Assembly: GCA_018434945.1 (NCBI GenBank) | Contig: JAHDOI010000035.1 | Location: 147,401-211,400, forward strand | Source: Selenomonadales bacterium | GTDB taxonomy: Bacteria; Bacillota; Negativicutes; Sporomusales; UBA7701 | Direction of reading: 5' to 3' | Length of the DNA stretch: 64,000 nt | Position numbers and translations under genes: made by a program | Notes under the pieces: generated by a model | Databases searched by the model: none | Seen by the model: only the letters and a program-made list of their open reading frames with translations | What the model was told of the DNA's origin: nothing | In this document: piece by piece, positions 26,149-34,874 of the stretch | Layout: the number at the start of each line of letters is the position of its first letter | Position numbering within the stretch: the first letter of the stretch is position 1

Positions 26149-28635
26149 CTACCCGCCCGACATCGCGGCTATGAAAATTTTTGCCAGGTGGGGGTCGAAC
26201 TGAATACCTGCATAGCGTTCGATCTCGGCGAGAGCCTGCGCTTCCGTCATCGCTTCACGATAGGGCCTGTCGCTTATCATCGCGTCATAGGCGTCAACAA
26301 TGGCGAATATCCGGCACTCGAGGGGGATTTTGTCTTCCTTGATCTGCATGGGATAGCCTTCGCCATTCCACCATTCGTGATGCTTGAGGATTAGTTCGGC
26401 GACGGGCGCTAGATTGGGGGTGGAAATGGCTATTCGGTAACCAATCTCCGCGTGTCGTTGAACGATAACGCGCTCTCTCGCTGTCAAGGGACCGGGCTTG
26501 AAGAGGATGTTGTCGGCTATTGCTACTTTGCCAACATCATGAAACCGGGCCAAAAGTTGCAGGTCGTTCAGAGATTTTTCGCTCAACCCGCATTTTTCGC
26601 CGAACAAGGCAATCAGCTTTTCCATCCGCTCGGCGTTTTCTCCCGTAAACGAGTCGCGGGCTTCCATAGCCTTCGTGAGGGCGGCGAGAGTCGTACTGCG
26701 GGCGCTAAGGTTGTGGTTGAGCTTCTCGCGGTACATGTTGTCGTCCGCTTCTTTAAACAGTGTAGCCATGTCGACGTTGCCAGTCCCGGTTGCGTAACCG
26801 ATCGACACGCTAATAGGTATATCGTTTTGTTCGTTGTGGCTGACGATAGCGCTCCGGAGACAGTTACACAGCGTTTCTACGGTTTCCCTGCCGGTGACCG
26901 GCAGGATGGCGATAAACTCATCGCCGCCAAAACGGTAGATAGCCGCGTCGGCTGAAAAGTGCGTTTTCAGGATGCCGGCCACCTTGATCAACAGCTCGTC
27001 ACCGGCGTTGTGCCCCAGAGTATCGTTTACGAATTTCAAGCCGTCGACGTCGCATACTACCAGGCTTACCGGCAGGCAGCCGGACTTGGCGAATGATTCG
27101 AGATCCTGTTCGAAACTGGCACGGTTTCTAAAGCCGGTCAGGGAATCGTGGAGGCTCACGAAATGCAGTTGTTCTTCGGCACGCTTACGGTCGGTTATGT
27201 CTTGGTAACTGCCGCGAGAGCCGCAGAAATCACCTTGGTCGTTCAGTACCGGACGGGTTACGCAGCTTATCCAGCGGACATTGCCATCCTTTGTCACGAT
27301 ACGGAACTCGAGGCCCCCGGAAATTTTGTCGTCAAGTCTGCCGGTATATGCCTGCCATTTGGTCATATCGCCAAAATATACGATGTCGTCGAGCAAACGC
27401 GGGTGGGCGTAGAAATCGCAATCCCGATACCCGGTGACGCGTTCGCAGTTGGGAGAAATATAGAACATTTCGCCGCCAGGACCGCGCCAGAATACCATGT
27501 CTGATGCAAATTCGGTAATGGTGCGGTATAATTCTTCGTTTTTTTCCAGCGACGCGGTTTTACCGTCAAGCTCGCCGAGCATTTTGTTGAATGCTGCGGA
27601 CAGGGCGCCGATCTCGTCATTGGGGAATATCGCGCTGAAGCGCCGTTCGCCTTGTTTGCCGCCGACTTTCTCGACATGCCGGGTGAAGGCTACGAGTGGA
27701 GCAGTAAAGTAGCCGACTATGTACCAGATACCTATGACGAGGAGGATAATCCCTACTAAGATCGCGATGACGAAATACTGCCTGGCCAATATAACCGGCT
27801 TGTATACTTCGTTTATGGGATGATGGGCCGCAAGAATCCAGTTCGTCTTGGAGAGCCGCTTGAATGTTGCCAGGTGATGGACGCCACGGGAACTAATGCT
27901 CTCTTCCGACCCTTCGAAGCCCTCGATCGCCAGATCGAACAATTTATTTACACCGGGGGGGACGTCCCTTTTAAGGGTCCGCCCGGGATCCGGGTGGATA
28001 ATCATCGTCCGGTTGGTGTCGTACATATACAGAAAACCCGTCTGACCGAGCTGAGTCCTGGCTAAAGAGCCGAGAAAGTTGTCTTCCAGCAAGTCTAACC
28101 CGCCCGCTATTATGCCGACAATTTTACCCTCGGCATCGTATATAGGCGCGGTCAGCATTATCGCGGGATGACCGTGGAACTGGCTGGAGATATAAGGCTC
28201 GCCGATGTACGGCCTGCCGAGTTCCAACGTTTTCTTTATGTATTCGCGGTGCGCGAAGCTGAGCCCGCGCCGCCCTGGCTCAAAAGGTGATTCGGCGATT
28301 ATATTGCCGGCGGGAGAGAAGAAAAAAATGTGGTTGTCGAACAGTGAATTTAAGGCTACCTTGGAGTCGAGGTATGCCTGTGCCTTGTCCGGGTCGGCCA
28401 GCAACGCCGGGTCGATCGATTTGCTGACCGCGATGAGGGCCCCATGTACAGTTTCCAGCTTATTATCGATTTCCTGCGCCATGCCGGAAATCATCGTAAA
28501 CTCTTGCTCGGCTATCGTTTCTTTGAAGGTTGTTTCGAAATAGGAAAGGATGTAAGAAGAAGTAATAATCGCGAGCATAACTACCAGCAACGAAACGGAT
28601 ACAGCTATTTTAGTCTTCAGGCTATTTATTCGCAT
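26149..28635 (-). CDS. Transmembrane sensor with Cache, HAMP, PAS, GGDEF and HD-GYP domains
   Basis: The 828-residue product has a membrane helix at residues 10-30, an outer sensor domain of dCache type (to about 290; AREYIKKT-like helix and PAIMLTAPIYDAEGKIVGIIAGGLDL), a second helix (AILVGIILLVIGIWYIVGYF), HAMP, PAS (about 378-500), a GGDEF domain with intact YRFGGDEFIAILP, and an HD-GYP domain with FHDVGK, HAEIGYRI and HHEWWNGEGYP. Both catalytic signatures are intact, so it may make and break c-di-GMP. No RxxD inhibitory site is seen five residues before GGDEF. The tandem GRAM-like genes lie downstream. Confidence 0.93.
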   Translation of the reverse strand: MRINSLKTKIAVSVSLLVVMLAIITSSYILSYFETTFKETIAEQEFTMISGMAQEIDNKLETVHGALIAVSKSIDPALLADPDKAQAYLDSKVALNSLFDNHIFFFSPAGNIIAESPFEPGRRGLSFAHREYIKKTLELGRPYIGEPYISSQFHGHPAIMLTAPIYDAEGKIVGIIAGGLDLLEDNFLGSLARTQLGQTGFLYMYDTNRTMIIHPDPGRTLKRDVPPGVNKLFDLAIEGFEGSEESISSRGVHHLATFKRLSKTNWILAAHHPINEVYKPVILARQYFVIAILVGIILLVIGIWYIVGYFTAPLVAFTRHVEKVGGKQGERRFSAIFPNDEIGALSAAFNKMLGELDGKTASLEKNEELYRTITEFASDMVFWRGPGGEMFYISPNCERVTGYRDCDFYAHPRLLDDIVYFGDMTKWQAYTGRLDDKISGGLEFRIVTKDGNVRWISCVTRPVLNDQGDFCGSRGSYQDITDRKRAEEQLHFVSLHDSLTGFRNRASFEQDLESFAKSGCLPVSLVVCDVDGLKFVNDTLGHNAGDELLIKVAGILKTHFSADAAIYRFGGDEFIAILPVTGRETVETLCNCLRSAIVSHNEQNDIPISVSIGYATGTGNVDMATLFKEADDNMYREKLNHNLSARSTTLAALTKAMEARDSFTGENAERMEKLIALFGEKCGLSEKSLNDLQLLARFHDVGKVAIADNILFKPGPLTARERVIVQRHAEIGYRIAISTPNLAPVAELILKHHEWWNGEGYPMQIKEDKIPLECRIFAIVDAYDAMISDRPYREAMTEAQALAEIERYAGIQFDPHLAKIFIAAMSGG

Positions 28636-28854
28636 GTATCAATCCTCGATAATGGTCATTTCTTTAAGCTTCATTGCGTAACATTCTAATTCGAGCCAAG
28701 TCGCGCCTTTCCTTCCTCGTATGATTTTTCCCGATTTATAAAGCTAAATGACGGCAGGCGTTGACGGCCGGCATTCTGCTTGGAAGAGATATCACTTCAT
28801 ATGCCCCCGATACCGTCAACAGCTAAAAAGGGCAACCGTTTCCGCCGTCTTTCG

Positions 28855-29085
28855 CTATTCACCGGCGCCCGTAGTCATTCGCATATATTGGTTGATAAGC
28901 TGTTCGAGTTTTCTTATCCTGTGGATAGTGTCCGGACTGTTGAGCTCGGCAAAGGTAATTTGGCCAATTTTACGTCGCTCCTCCTCGACGGAAAGGGCCA
29001 AAGCTTTGGCGTTTTCGACTGCTCCGCATGGGCGACGCAGCGACACGCGACCTCTTAAAGGAGCAGCTTTACCGTTTCCATTCAT
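28855..29085 (-). CDS. Small Spo0E-like protein (76 aa, candidate)
   Basis: ATG 29085 follows GGGAAG. The C-terminal half reads VEEERRKIGQITFAELNSPDTIHRIRKLEQLINQYMRM. Two short helices separated by a loop, with a final LxxLInxY pattern, resemble Spo0E-family aspartyl-phosphate phosphatases that act on Spo0A-P. The hallmark SQELD signature is replaced by HRIRKLEQL, so activity is uncertain and the assignment is tentative. It lies just upstream of the large c-di-GMP sensor, separated by about 220 bases. Confidence 0.5.
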   Translation of the reverse strand: MNGNGKAAPLRGRVSLRRPCGAVENAKALALSVEEERRKIGQITFAELNSPDTIHRIRKLEQLINQYMRMTTGAGE

Positions 29086-29275
29086 CGTATCACTTCCCGG
29101 AATACAATTGGCCGGATTAATATACCCGGCGTTCCTCAACCTAATGATTAAAGAGCAATAACCGTGCCATATAGGTTCGCTCGGGCTATTACGCAATCGT
29201 CAATCTGCTGGGCAGAACCAATTCGAACCTTTCCGTACACTTATCGGTACGTTTGTCCCTTCCGGATCATCAGGG

Positions 29276-29491
29276 CTATTGGATGGGTTTTATACTGGCA
29301 TTAAGATTTGCGATGCTGTTGGCGACGGCGATGATATTATTGAAGTTTGTCAGCGGGTTCACGGTGAGTTGGATGAGAATGTCCTGAAGAATGAGCATGG
29401 TGAAAACCGCTACATAGTTACCCGTTTTTATAGCTGCGACGGGAGCGTCCAGAGTTTGGCCGGCTTTCTGATCCAGGTCCTGCCTGTTCAT
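29276..29491 (-). CDS. Uncharacterised 71-aa protein
   Basis: ATG 29491 is preceded by AAAGGGGGC, a good ribosome binding site. The product begins MNRQDLDQKAGQTLDAPVAA and has a mildly hydrophobic middle (VAVFTMLILQDILIQLTVNP), then IIAVANSIANLNASIKPIQ. No family is recognised. The Asn- and Ile-rich helix is reminiscent of short spore or coat-associated peptides of clostridia, but this is only resemblance. Confidence 0.6.
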   Translation of the reverse strand: MNRQDLDQKAGQTLDAPVAAIKTGNYVAVFTMLILQDILIQLTVNPLTNFNNIIAVANSIANLNASIKPIQ

Positions 29492-29550
29492 TTTTTTGCC
29501 CCCTTTCTTTAATCATATTCGTTATTTTCCCCGGTAAGGATAATAGACGA

Positions 29551-29580
29551 AAAAAAACCTCCGGCTAATGCCGGAAGTTT
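29551..29580 (-). terminator. Terminator after tRNA-Val
   Basis: On the minus strand ACTTCCGGC, ATTA and GCCGGAGGT are followed by eight T. Confidence 0.9.
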
Positions 29581-29584
29581 TTCA

Positions 29585-29661
29585 TGGTGGGGTTAAACGG
29601 ACTCGAACCGCTGGCCTCCTCGATGTCAACGAGGCGCTCTAACCAACTGAGCTATAACCCC
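29585..29661 (-). tRNA. tRNA-Val (anticodon GAC)
   Basis: The minus strand folds as a 77-nt tRNA with acceptor stem GGGGTTA/TAACCCC, an encoded CCA end, D-loop AGCTCAGTTGG, T-loop GTTCGAGTC, and anticodon loop TTGACAT on a CCTCG/CGAGG stem. Confidence 0.97.
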
Positions 29662-29737
29662 ATATTTTTGCGGCAGCCATATCAACTGCCGCAAGAATGA
29701 TTATATTACTGTAAACAAGGATTGTCAAGGGGGTCGT

Positions 29738-30874
29738 TTAGTACAAAATCTGGTTGGCGATTACGAGACGCTGGATCTGGTTGGTGCCCTCGTAAATCTG
29801 CATGATCTTGGCATCGCGCATGTACTTCTCTGTGGGATATTCCTTGATGTAGCCGTAACCGCCGAGGACCTGCACGGCGTCGGTGGTTACTTTCATGGCG
29901 ACGTCGGCCGCATAGCACTTAGCCATAGCCGCCTCTTTGGCAAACGGCAGGTTCTCGTCTTTGAGCCAACAGGCTTTGTAGACCATGAGCCGGGCTGTTT
30001 CGATGGCGATAGCCATGTCGGCGAGCATAGCCTGTACAAGTTGGAAGGAAGCGATGGGCTTACCGAACTGCTCGCGCTCTTTGGAGTATTTGACGGCGGC
30101 GTCGAAAGCCGCCTGGGCGATGCCGACCGACACTGCCCCAACCAACGGGCGGGCTGCATCGAGGGTTTTCATGGCTATTTTGAAGCCTTCCCCTTCCCTG
30201 CCGAGCCGGTTGGCGGTTGGTATACGGACGTTGTCGAGGATGAGCTCGCAGGTGTTGGAGGCACGGATGCCCATCTTGTCTTCTTCTTTGCCGACCGAAA
30301 AACCCGGTGTGTTGCGGTCGACGATGAAGGCGGTGAGCCCCCGGATGCCGGCCGATTTACGGGCGTTGGCGAAGATGATGAAGACGTCGGCGATCCCGCC
30401 GTTGGTGATGAAGCACTTGGTGCCGTTGAGGATGTAGTGATCTTCACCGTCTTTTACGGCGGTGGTGGCAACCGCACCGGCGTCGGATCCGGCGCCCGGC
30501 TCGGTAAGGGCAAAAGCCGCAAGTTTGCCGCTGTTTATGATATCGAAGTAGTGTTTCTTCTGTTCGTCGGTACCCATTAGTATGACAGGATATGAGGCCA
30601 GGGCATTGGCGGCGACACTGGTGGCTACACCGGCGCAGCCTTTGCCGAGTTCTTCGTAGATAAGGGCGATGGTGATGGCGTCGAGCCCCGGTCCGTCGAA
30701 TTCTTCCGGCACGACCAGGCTAACGAGACCGGCTTCATCAAGCTTCTGCAGCAGACCAGGCCGCATTTCCCCGTTGTGGTCCATCTCGAGGGCGTAGGGA
30801 GTAATCTCTTTGGCAACTACTTCCTGAGCCATCTTCTTGAGGGCAAGCTGGTCGGGAGTAAAGTTAAAATCCAT
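29738..30874 (-). CDS. Acyl-CoA dehydrogenase (short-chain type)
   Basis: The 378-residue flavoprotein shows the family signatures ALTEPGAGSDAGAVATTA and QVLGGYGYIKEYPTEKYMRD. The catalytic Glu lies in QIYEGTNQIQR, the position used in butyryl-CoA dehydrogenases. It oxidises acyl-CoA or, with electron-bifurcating EtfAB, reduces crotonyl-CoA. No etfAB, hbd or thl genes are nearby, so the pathway is not set by context. ATG 30874 follows AAGGAGG. An AT-rich promoter region precedes it. Confidence 0.93.
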   Translation of the reverse strand: MDFNFTPDQLALKKMAQEVVAKEITPYALEMDHNGEMRPGLLQKLDEAGLVSLVVPEEFDGPGLDAITIALIYEELGKGCAGVATSVAANALASYPVILMGTDEQKKHYFDIINSGKLAAFALTEPGAGSDAGAVATTAVKDGEDHYILNGTKCFITNGGIADVFIIFANARKSAGIRGLTAFIVDRNTPGFSVGKEEDKMGIRASNTCELILDNVRIPTANRLGREGEGFKIAMKTLDAARPLVGAVSVGIAQAAFDAAVKYSKEREQFGKPIASFQLVQAMLADMAIAIETARLMVYKACWLKDENLPFAKEAAMAKCYAADVAMKVTTDAVQVLGGYGYIKEYPTEKYMRDAKIMQIYEGTNQIQRLVIANQILY

Positions 30875-30983
30875 TACTTATCCTCCTTGTAAAGATTCGG
30901 CGTGGCATAAAATACCTAAAAGGGCATTGGAAAAAACCCTAAAAATAAGTATACATTATAATAATTTTTTTGGGAAGAAAAAT

Positions 30984-31436
30984 CTATTTGAGCAGCAACC
31001 TTGCGCCGATCGCCAAAAGCGCCAGACCGGCCACCTGGTTCCAGCCGCACGCTACTTTCTGGAGACCGAAGCCGCCTACGTGATCGATTACTACGGCGGT
31101 CATCACCTGGCCGACTATGATGGCGGTAGTGGCGTTGGCCACCCCGACGCGGGGGATGCTGGCGGCCACCAAATAGATGATGAATACGCTTATAACGCCC
31201 CCGAGATAGGAATACCAAGGGGCCTGGGGCAAACCACCCAAATCGCCGCGCCCCATTTTAAGAAGAAATAAAACAGCGAGCAAGACTAGCGTCCCGACGG
31301 CGTGAACGACGAATGTCGCTTCCCACAGGCCGACTACCTTGCTCAGCGCGGTATTGACCGAACCCTGTACAGCCATCAGCACGCCGGACACAAGCGCCAA
31401 GAGGAGCGGCAGCAAATGGGCGGGTACCAAGTCCAA
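30984..31436 (-). CDS. DMT-superfamily membrane protein (DUF606/YdcZ type)
   Basis: The 150-residue product has about five membrane helices. GVLMAVQGSVNTALSKVVG and PWYSYLGGVISVFIIYLVA are typical of the DUF606 branch of the drug/metabolite transporters. Most family members have 140-150 residues and likely work as dimers. The start is TTG 31436, nine bases after GGAGG. Substrate is unknown. Confidence 0.82.
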   Translation of the reverse strand: MDLVPAHLLPLLLALVSGVLMAVQGSVNTALSKVVGLWEATFVVHAVGTLVLLAVLFLLKMGRGDLGGLPQAPWYSYLGGVISVFIIYLVAASIPRVGVANATTAIIVGQVMTAVVIDHVGGFGLQKVACGWNQVAGLALLAIGARLLLK

Positions 31437-31503
31437 TGGGCTAAGCCTCCCTTATGGAGCATACTGCTTTCCTGGGTAGTATAAGCCCAATTCGCGATTA
31501 TAT

Positions 31504-32256
31504 TCAGGTGGACTTTCCCGGAAGCTTCGCCGGAAAGTCGGCCGCCAGCCAGGTGAGCAACGCCTCGGACGCATGTTCGTGCCCGCTGAGAAAGCGGTGA
31601 TCGGCCCCGGGAACGACAGCCATTTTTTTCGGTTCGCCAGCCTGGGCGAAAATTTCCGCCGCCTGGCGGAGGGGAACTACTTCATCTTTTTCACCATGGA
31701 CGACCAGTAACGGCCGGCCAACTACCAGCCTGGCACATGCCAGCAGGTCGAAGCGGTCAAAGTCATGGAGAAAGTCGGGCGTTAGGCGAACACGGCCGAA
31801 TTCGTCGGCTATGTTGACCGTTTCACCGGCTAACAGGCATTTGTAACCACCACCAAGGGAGAGGCGGAAGGTCTCGTGGAGGTCGTAGGGGGCGGACCAC
31901 AGGCAAAGTCCGTCAATAAGCCTGTCGTCTGCGGTGACGGCGAGCGCGGCGCTGCCCCCCATGCTTCGCCCGAAAAGAACGACCCGACTGCTGATCTCTC
32001 GCCGGCAGTAATCCACTACCGTTTTCAGCTCATCGACCTGGGCGGAAAGCAGACTGAAAGGCGTGAAGTCAAACAGCAGGGCGGCAAAACCGCTCGCGGC
32101 CACCCGGCCGGCCAGCGCCGAAGCTCTCCCGCCACCTTCTTTGGAGCCCCGGAACCCGTGGCAGAATATGACAGAATAATCAAAGCCGCTTTTTGTCGGG
32201 AGATAGAGGATGGCGCTGAGTTCGCCCGCCGCCTTTGGTATCTTTTCTGCCCGCAT
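31504..32256 (-). CDS. Alpha/beta hydrolase
   Basis: The 250-residue product has the nucleophile elbow FGRSMGGSAAL, the oxyanion region CHGFRGSKEGGG, an acidic residue in VVHGEKDEVVPL and the catalytic His in GADHRFLSGHE. This resembles small serine esterases of the dienelactone hydrolase or YqiA-like type. ATG 32256 starts one base after the thioesterase stop, so the genes are coupled. The longer frame to 32286 overlaps the thioesterase. Confidence 0.82.
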   Translation of the reverse strand: MRAEKIPKAAGELSAILYLPTKSGFDYSVIFCHGFRGSKEGGGRASALAGRVAASGFAALLFDFTPFSLLSAQVDELKTVVDYCRREISSRVVLFGRSMGGSAALAVTADDRLIDGLCLWSAPYDLHETFRLSLGGGYKCLLAGETVNIADEFGRVRLTPDFLHDFDRFDLLACARLVVGRPLLVVHGEKDEVVPLRQAAEIFAQAGEPKKMAVVPGADHRFLSGHEHASEALLTWLAADFPAKLPGKST

Positions 32257-32257
32257 T

Positions 32258-32686
32258 TTAATCGAGATCGAGGTTGCCGACGACAAAGAATGTTCCCCTC
32301 GCTTTTGCCAAAAGTCTGCCGGCCGTGTCGTGATGTTCAGCTTCCACTACGACGGTGTGCTGGCCGTTGTGCAAGACCTTCGCCACCGCGATCATCGTCT
32401 CGCCGTCGGCAGCACCGTAGATGTAGTTTATGTTGAGATCCAAGGTCACGACCTTTTTGCCAAGGGATACGCAGACAAGACCCATAGCGGTATCGGCAAG
32501 GGATGCGGTGGCTCCGCCGTGGGCCATCCCGTATAGGTTGCCGTGGATAGACTGGATAATCGGCATGGAAAGCTTCGCTTCACCTTCCTTGACATCCTCC
32601 ACTTTCATCTGCAGGAGACCGACGAAGGGGTTGCGCTTGTAAAGATTATGAAGCTTCTCTTTTAGCCTAGCGATTTTGTCCGTCAT
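32258..32686 (-). CDS. Hotdog-fold thioesterase (PaaI type)
   Basis: The 142-residue product carries the PaaI pattern: NLYGMAHGGATASLADTAMG (HGG and the catalytic acid) and LDLNINYIYGA. Family members hydrolyse acyl- or aryl-CoA thioesters. It overlaps the upstream VOC gene by 4 bases and the hydrolase follows immediately, giving a VOC-thioesterase-hydrolase operon. The natural substrate cannot be deduced. Confidence 0.85.
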   Translation of the reverse strand: MTDKIARLKEKLHNLYKRNPFVGLLQMKVEDVKEGEAKLSMPIIQSIHGNLYGMAHGGATASLADTAMGLVCVSLGKKVVTLDLNINYIYGAADGETMIAVAKVLHNGQHTVVVEAEHHDTAGRLLAKARGTFFVVGNLDLD

Positions 32687-33066
32687 TGCGCCGCCTCCTG
32701 GATGAATTCCAGCCGCTCTCCGTCAGGGCCGGCGAAGAAGAATATCTTTTTGTCGCTCAGAGCGGGGCGGGGCGCTTCAAATAGCAGCGTTGCCCCTTTT
32801 TCCCGCAGTCTGGCAACAGCGGCATCGATATCGTTCACTTTGAAGGCGATGTGATCCACCACCCCGGCCCGCCGCTGCTCTTTTTCACCCTCCCGGTACT
32901 GGACCAGCTCGATCGTCTGTGTACCTGCCTTCAAGAAGGCGATCTTGATCCTGTCATCCTCGTATATGTCCGACGGCTGACAGCCTAGAACATCGCTGTA
33001 AAACCGGGCGGAGCGGTCGGCATCTTTTACGACAAGGCCGATGTGGGCCACTTCGTACATGCGCAT
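32683..33066 (-). CDS. VOC-superfamily (glyoxalase/methylmalonyl-CoA epimerase-like) protein
   Basis: The product of about 127 residues begins MRMYEVAHIGLVVKDADRSARFYSDVLGC and continues with two beta-alpha-beta-beta-beta modules (VVDHIAFKVNDIDAAVARL; FFFAGPDGERLEFIQ). The metal ligands typical of VOC enzymes (His in AHIG, Glu near ELVQ, His in DHIA, Glu in LEFI) are in place. Glyoxalase I, epimerase or ring-cleavage functions all use this fold. ATG 33066 or 33060 could be the start (GAAAGGGA upstream). Confidence 0.82.
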   Translation of the reverse strand: MRMYEVAHIGLVVKDADRSARFYSDVLGCQPSDIYEDDRIKIAFLKAGTQTIELVQYREGEKEQRRAGVVDHIAFKVNDIDAAVARLREKGATLLFEAPRPALSDKKIFFFAGPDGERLEFIQEAAQ

Positions 33067-33125
33067 CTTCCCTTTCTGTGTAGATTCATATGGTATACGC
33101 CGAAGGCGTCCGCCATTCCTTTTTA

Positions 33126-33155
33126 GGAAAAAAAGAGCAGGTTTAACCTGCTCTT
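33126..33155 (-). terminator. Terminator after the 3D-domain gene
   Basis: On the minus strand AGAGCAGGTTAAACCTGCTC is followed by seven T. Confidence 0.92.
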
Positions 33156-33748
33156 CAATCAAGAATATAGACTGTGACCTTCTGGACGCCAAACTGGAGA
33201 GCCTCGGCCCGATTTTCGAACGCAAGGTCGATTTTGTTGCCTTTGATGGCGCCGCCGATATCGTCGGCGATTGCAAAACCGTAACCTTTGATGAATAGAC
33301 GTGTGCCGAGCGGGATAACCCGTGGATCGACCGCTGCCAGGCCTCGCCTGAGTACGTGGCCGCGGTAGGTGTGGCTGCCGTTGCCGTCGTCCTGGGAGGT
33401 GTAGGCAGTGGCAGTCATCGTCAGTTCGCGGCTGTAACGGTTGGGCGCCGTGCTGGACCGTTCGCGCTGGAGAAAGGCGATCGTTTCTTTGCCGGCCACA
33501 CCGTCTGGTTTGAGGCCGTTATAGGACTGAAACCTTTGGACGGCTTCCAGGGTAGCCCCGCCGAAAATGCCGTCGACCTGTCCTGCGTAATAGCCGGTAT
33601 CGGCAAGCAGCTTCTGGAGCATTTTGACGTCCTCGCCCCGCGCCCCGTGTTTGAGGAGCTTGTCCTGCGCAGGCGCGACCGCAGCCAGCGCGACGGCGTT
33701 GGTAAGCAGCAGCACCGCCAGTACGGCCGCAATATAAACTTTTCTCAT
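33155..33748 (-). CDS. Secreted cell-wall enzyme with peptidoglycan-binding and 3D domains
   Basis: The 197-residue product has a signal peptide (residues 1-24, AVLAVLLLTNAVALAAVA), a PG_binding_1 domain (KMLQKLLADTGYYAGQVDGIFG) and a C-terminal 3D domain with the three conserved aspartates in GLAAVDPRVIPLGTRLFIK, AIADDIGGAIKG and NKIDLAF. 3D domains occur in lytic transglycosylase-like wall enzymes such as YocH and MltA. The c-di-AMP riboswitch upstream ties its expression to turgor and cell-wall signalling. ATG 33748 follows GAGGGG. Confidence 0.9.
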   Translation of the reverse strand: MRKVYIAAVLAVLLLTNAVALAAVAPAQDKLLKHGARGEDVKMLQKLLADTGYYAGQVDGIFGGATLEAVQRFQSYNGLKPDGVAGKETIAFLQRERSSTAPNRYSRELTMTATAYTSQDDGNGSHTYRGHVLRRGLAAVDPRVIPLGTRLFIKGYGFAIADDIGGAIKGNKIDLAFENRAEALQFGVQKVTVYILD

Positions 33749-33776
33749 TCATTCACCCCTCTTGTTCGTGGCCTAA

Positions 33777-33920
33777 GCGGTCGCGATCCGCGTATAACGG
33801 ACCGCCCGGCCTGATGCCTCGGGGATTAGCTGTCGGGTTCGGGCGAAGAGGATTAGACGCCCTTCCGCTGACGCGGATTCACCCCTATGTATCTAGTGGT
33901 TTTCCCCTACCGTAAGGATT
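33777..33920 (-). promoter_or_regulatory. c-di-AMP riboswitch (ydaO-yuaA class)
   Basis: The minus strand shows conserved blocks of the class: GGTAGGGGAAAACCACT, ATAGGGGTGAATCCG, AAGGGCG, CGCCCGAACCCGACAGC and TAATCCCCGAGGC (aptamer about 33812-33920). A stem GCGGTC/GACCGC (33777-33805) lies between the aptamer and the gene and could be the expression platform. This class is known to lower expression of wall hydrolases and K+ transporters when c-di-AMP is high. Confidence 0.92.
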
Positions 33921-33924
33921 CGGC

Positions 33925-33953
33925 ATTATGATGTATTCGACAAAAGGCGGCAA
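33925..33953 (-). promoter_or_regulatory. Promoter of the riboswitch leader, with a Spo0A-box-like site
   Basis: The minus strand reads TTGCCG, 17 bases, then CATAAT. The spacer contains TTTTGTCGAA, which matches the Spo0A box core (TGTCGAA). A bound Spo0A there would overlap the polymerase site. Confidence 0.5.
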
Positions 33954-34026
33954 AATCATTTATTTTCGCCTACAAATAACGAACCGGTGCCGCCAGGCCG
34001 GCACCTCGGCACTGTCGCCATAACTG

Positions 34027-34737
34027 TTAAAGCCCGAGCTTTTCGAGTGTTTTCCGGTCAGCAGCCCCGGTCGGCTTGAATCCCTTGTCGTGCTGGAATC
34101 TTTTCAGCGCCTCTTCGACGTCCCGGTTGAACAGGCCGTCAGCCCGTCCTTCGTAATAGCCGTTTTTACGCAGTCTCATCTGTAGCAGGACAACATCAGG
34201 CCCAGACGAGGTGTAGCGCAAGGTCCGCTCGACACGTACCCTTCCCCCTTCGATGCGCACCGGAGTGCCGACAGGCACCCATTCGAACAGTTCCTCTATG
34301 TCCCGGTTCCGCATGCGTATGCATCCCTTGCTGGCGAACTGGCCTATCGACCATGGCCTGTTGGTGCCGTGGATTCCGTAGCCGCCCCACGGGACGTTGA
34401 GGCCGAGGAATCTGGTGCCGAAGATATCGCCGGAATGATAAGCTTTCCAGGTGATGAGCCACTCCCCATACGGCGATGGTGTTTCCGAACGGCCTACGGC
34501 TATGCGGTATTGCTTGTACGGCTTGCCGTCGCTCAGTACCTGGAGACGGCGGGCCTGCACATTCACAACCAGGGTTATTGTGCCTTCTGGCCGTTTCGTC
34601 GGCTGATCGGGAGCGGAGGCTAGTTCCTGTTCGTCCCAGTATTCGAAACCGACCAGGCCGGTAAGCAGGCCGACGACGGCCAGCAGGGCTACACCAAAAA
34701 TTACTTCGTTCCTCCTAACCTTAAGAACGGTCAGCAA
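34027..34737 (-). CDS. L,D-transpeptidase (YkuD) with C-terminal peptidoglycan-binding domain
   Basis: The roughly 236-residue product has a membrane anchor ([20 protein letters not shown]), a YkuD domain with catalytic [26 protein letters not shown] (His, Gly and Cys of the HGT...ShGCIRM motif) and a peptidoglycan-binding domain at residues 175-236 ([21 protein letters not shown]). It would make 3-3 crosslinks or attach proteins to the wall. The start is uncertain: TTG 34737 follows a G-rich Shine-Dalgarno tract, while the frame stays open further upstream without a good site. It is divergent from the AlaX gene. Confidence 0.9.
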   Translation of the reverse strand: MLTVLKVRRNEVIFGVALLAVVGLLTGLVGFEYWDEQELASAPDQPTKRPEGTITLVVNVQARRLQVLSDGKPYKQYRIAVGRSETPSPYGEWLITWKAYHSGDIFGTRFLGLNVPWGGYGIHGTNRPWSIGQFASKGCIRMRNRDIEELFEWVPVGTPVRIEGGRVRVERTLRYTSSGPDVVLLQMRLRKNGYYEGRADGLFNRDVEEALKRFQHDKGFKPTGAADRKTLEKLGL

Positions 34738-34874
34738 TCCCCTCTCCCCCTCCCGGCATTTCCTGGTCAAATATATGTTGCGATTGCGGACGATATCCCT
34801 GCAGGCGTCTTTGCCGCTTGGCCGGGTTCGGGTATAATGGGTTTGAATATACATAATGGGAGGTAATAACAACT

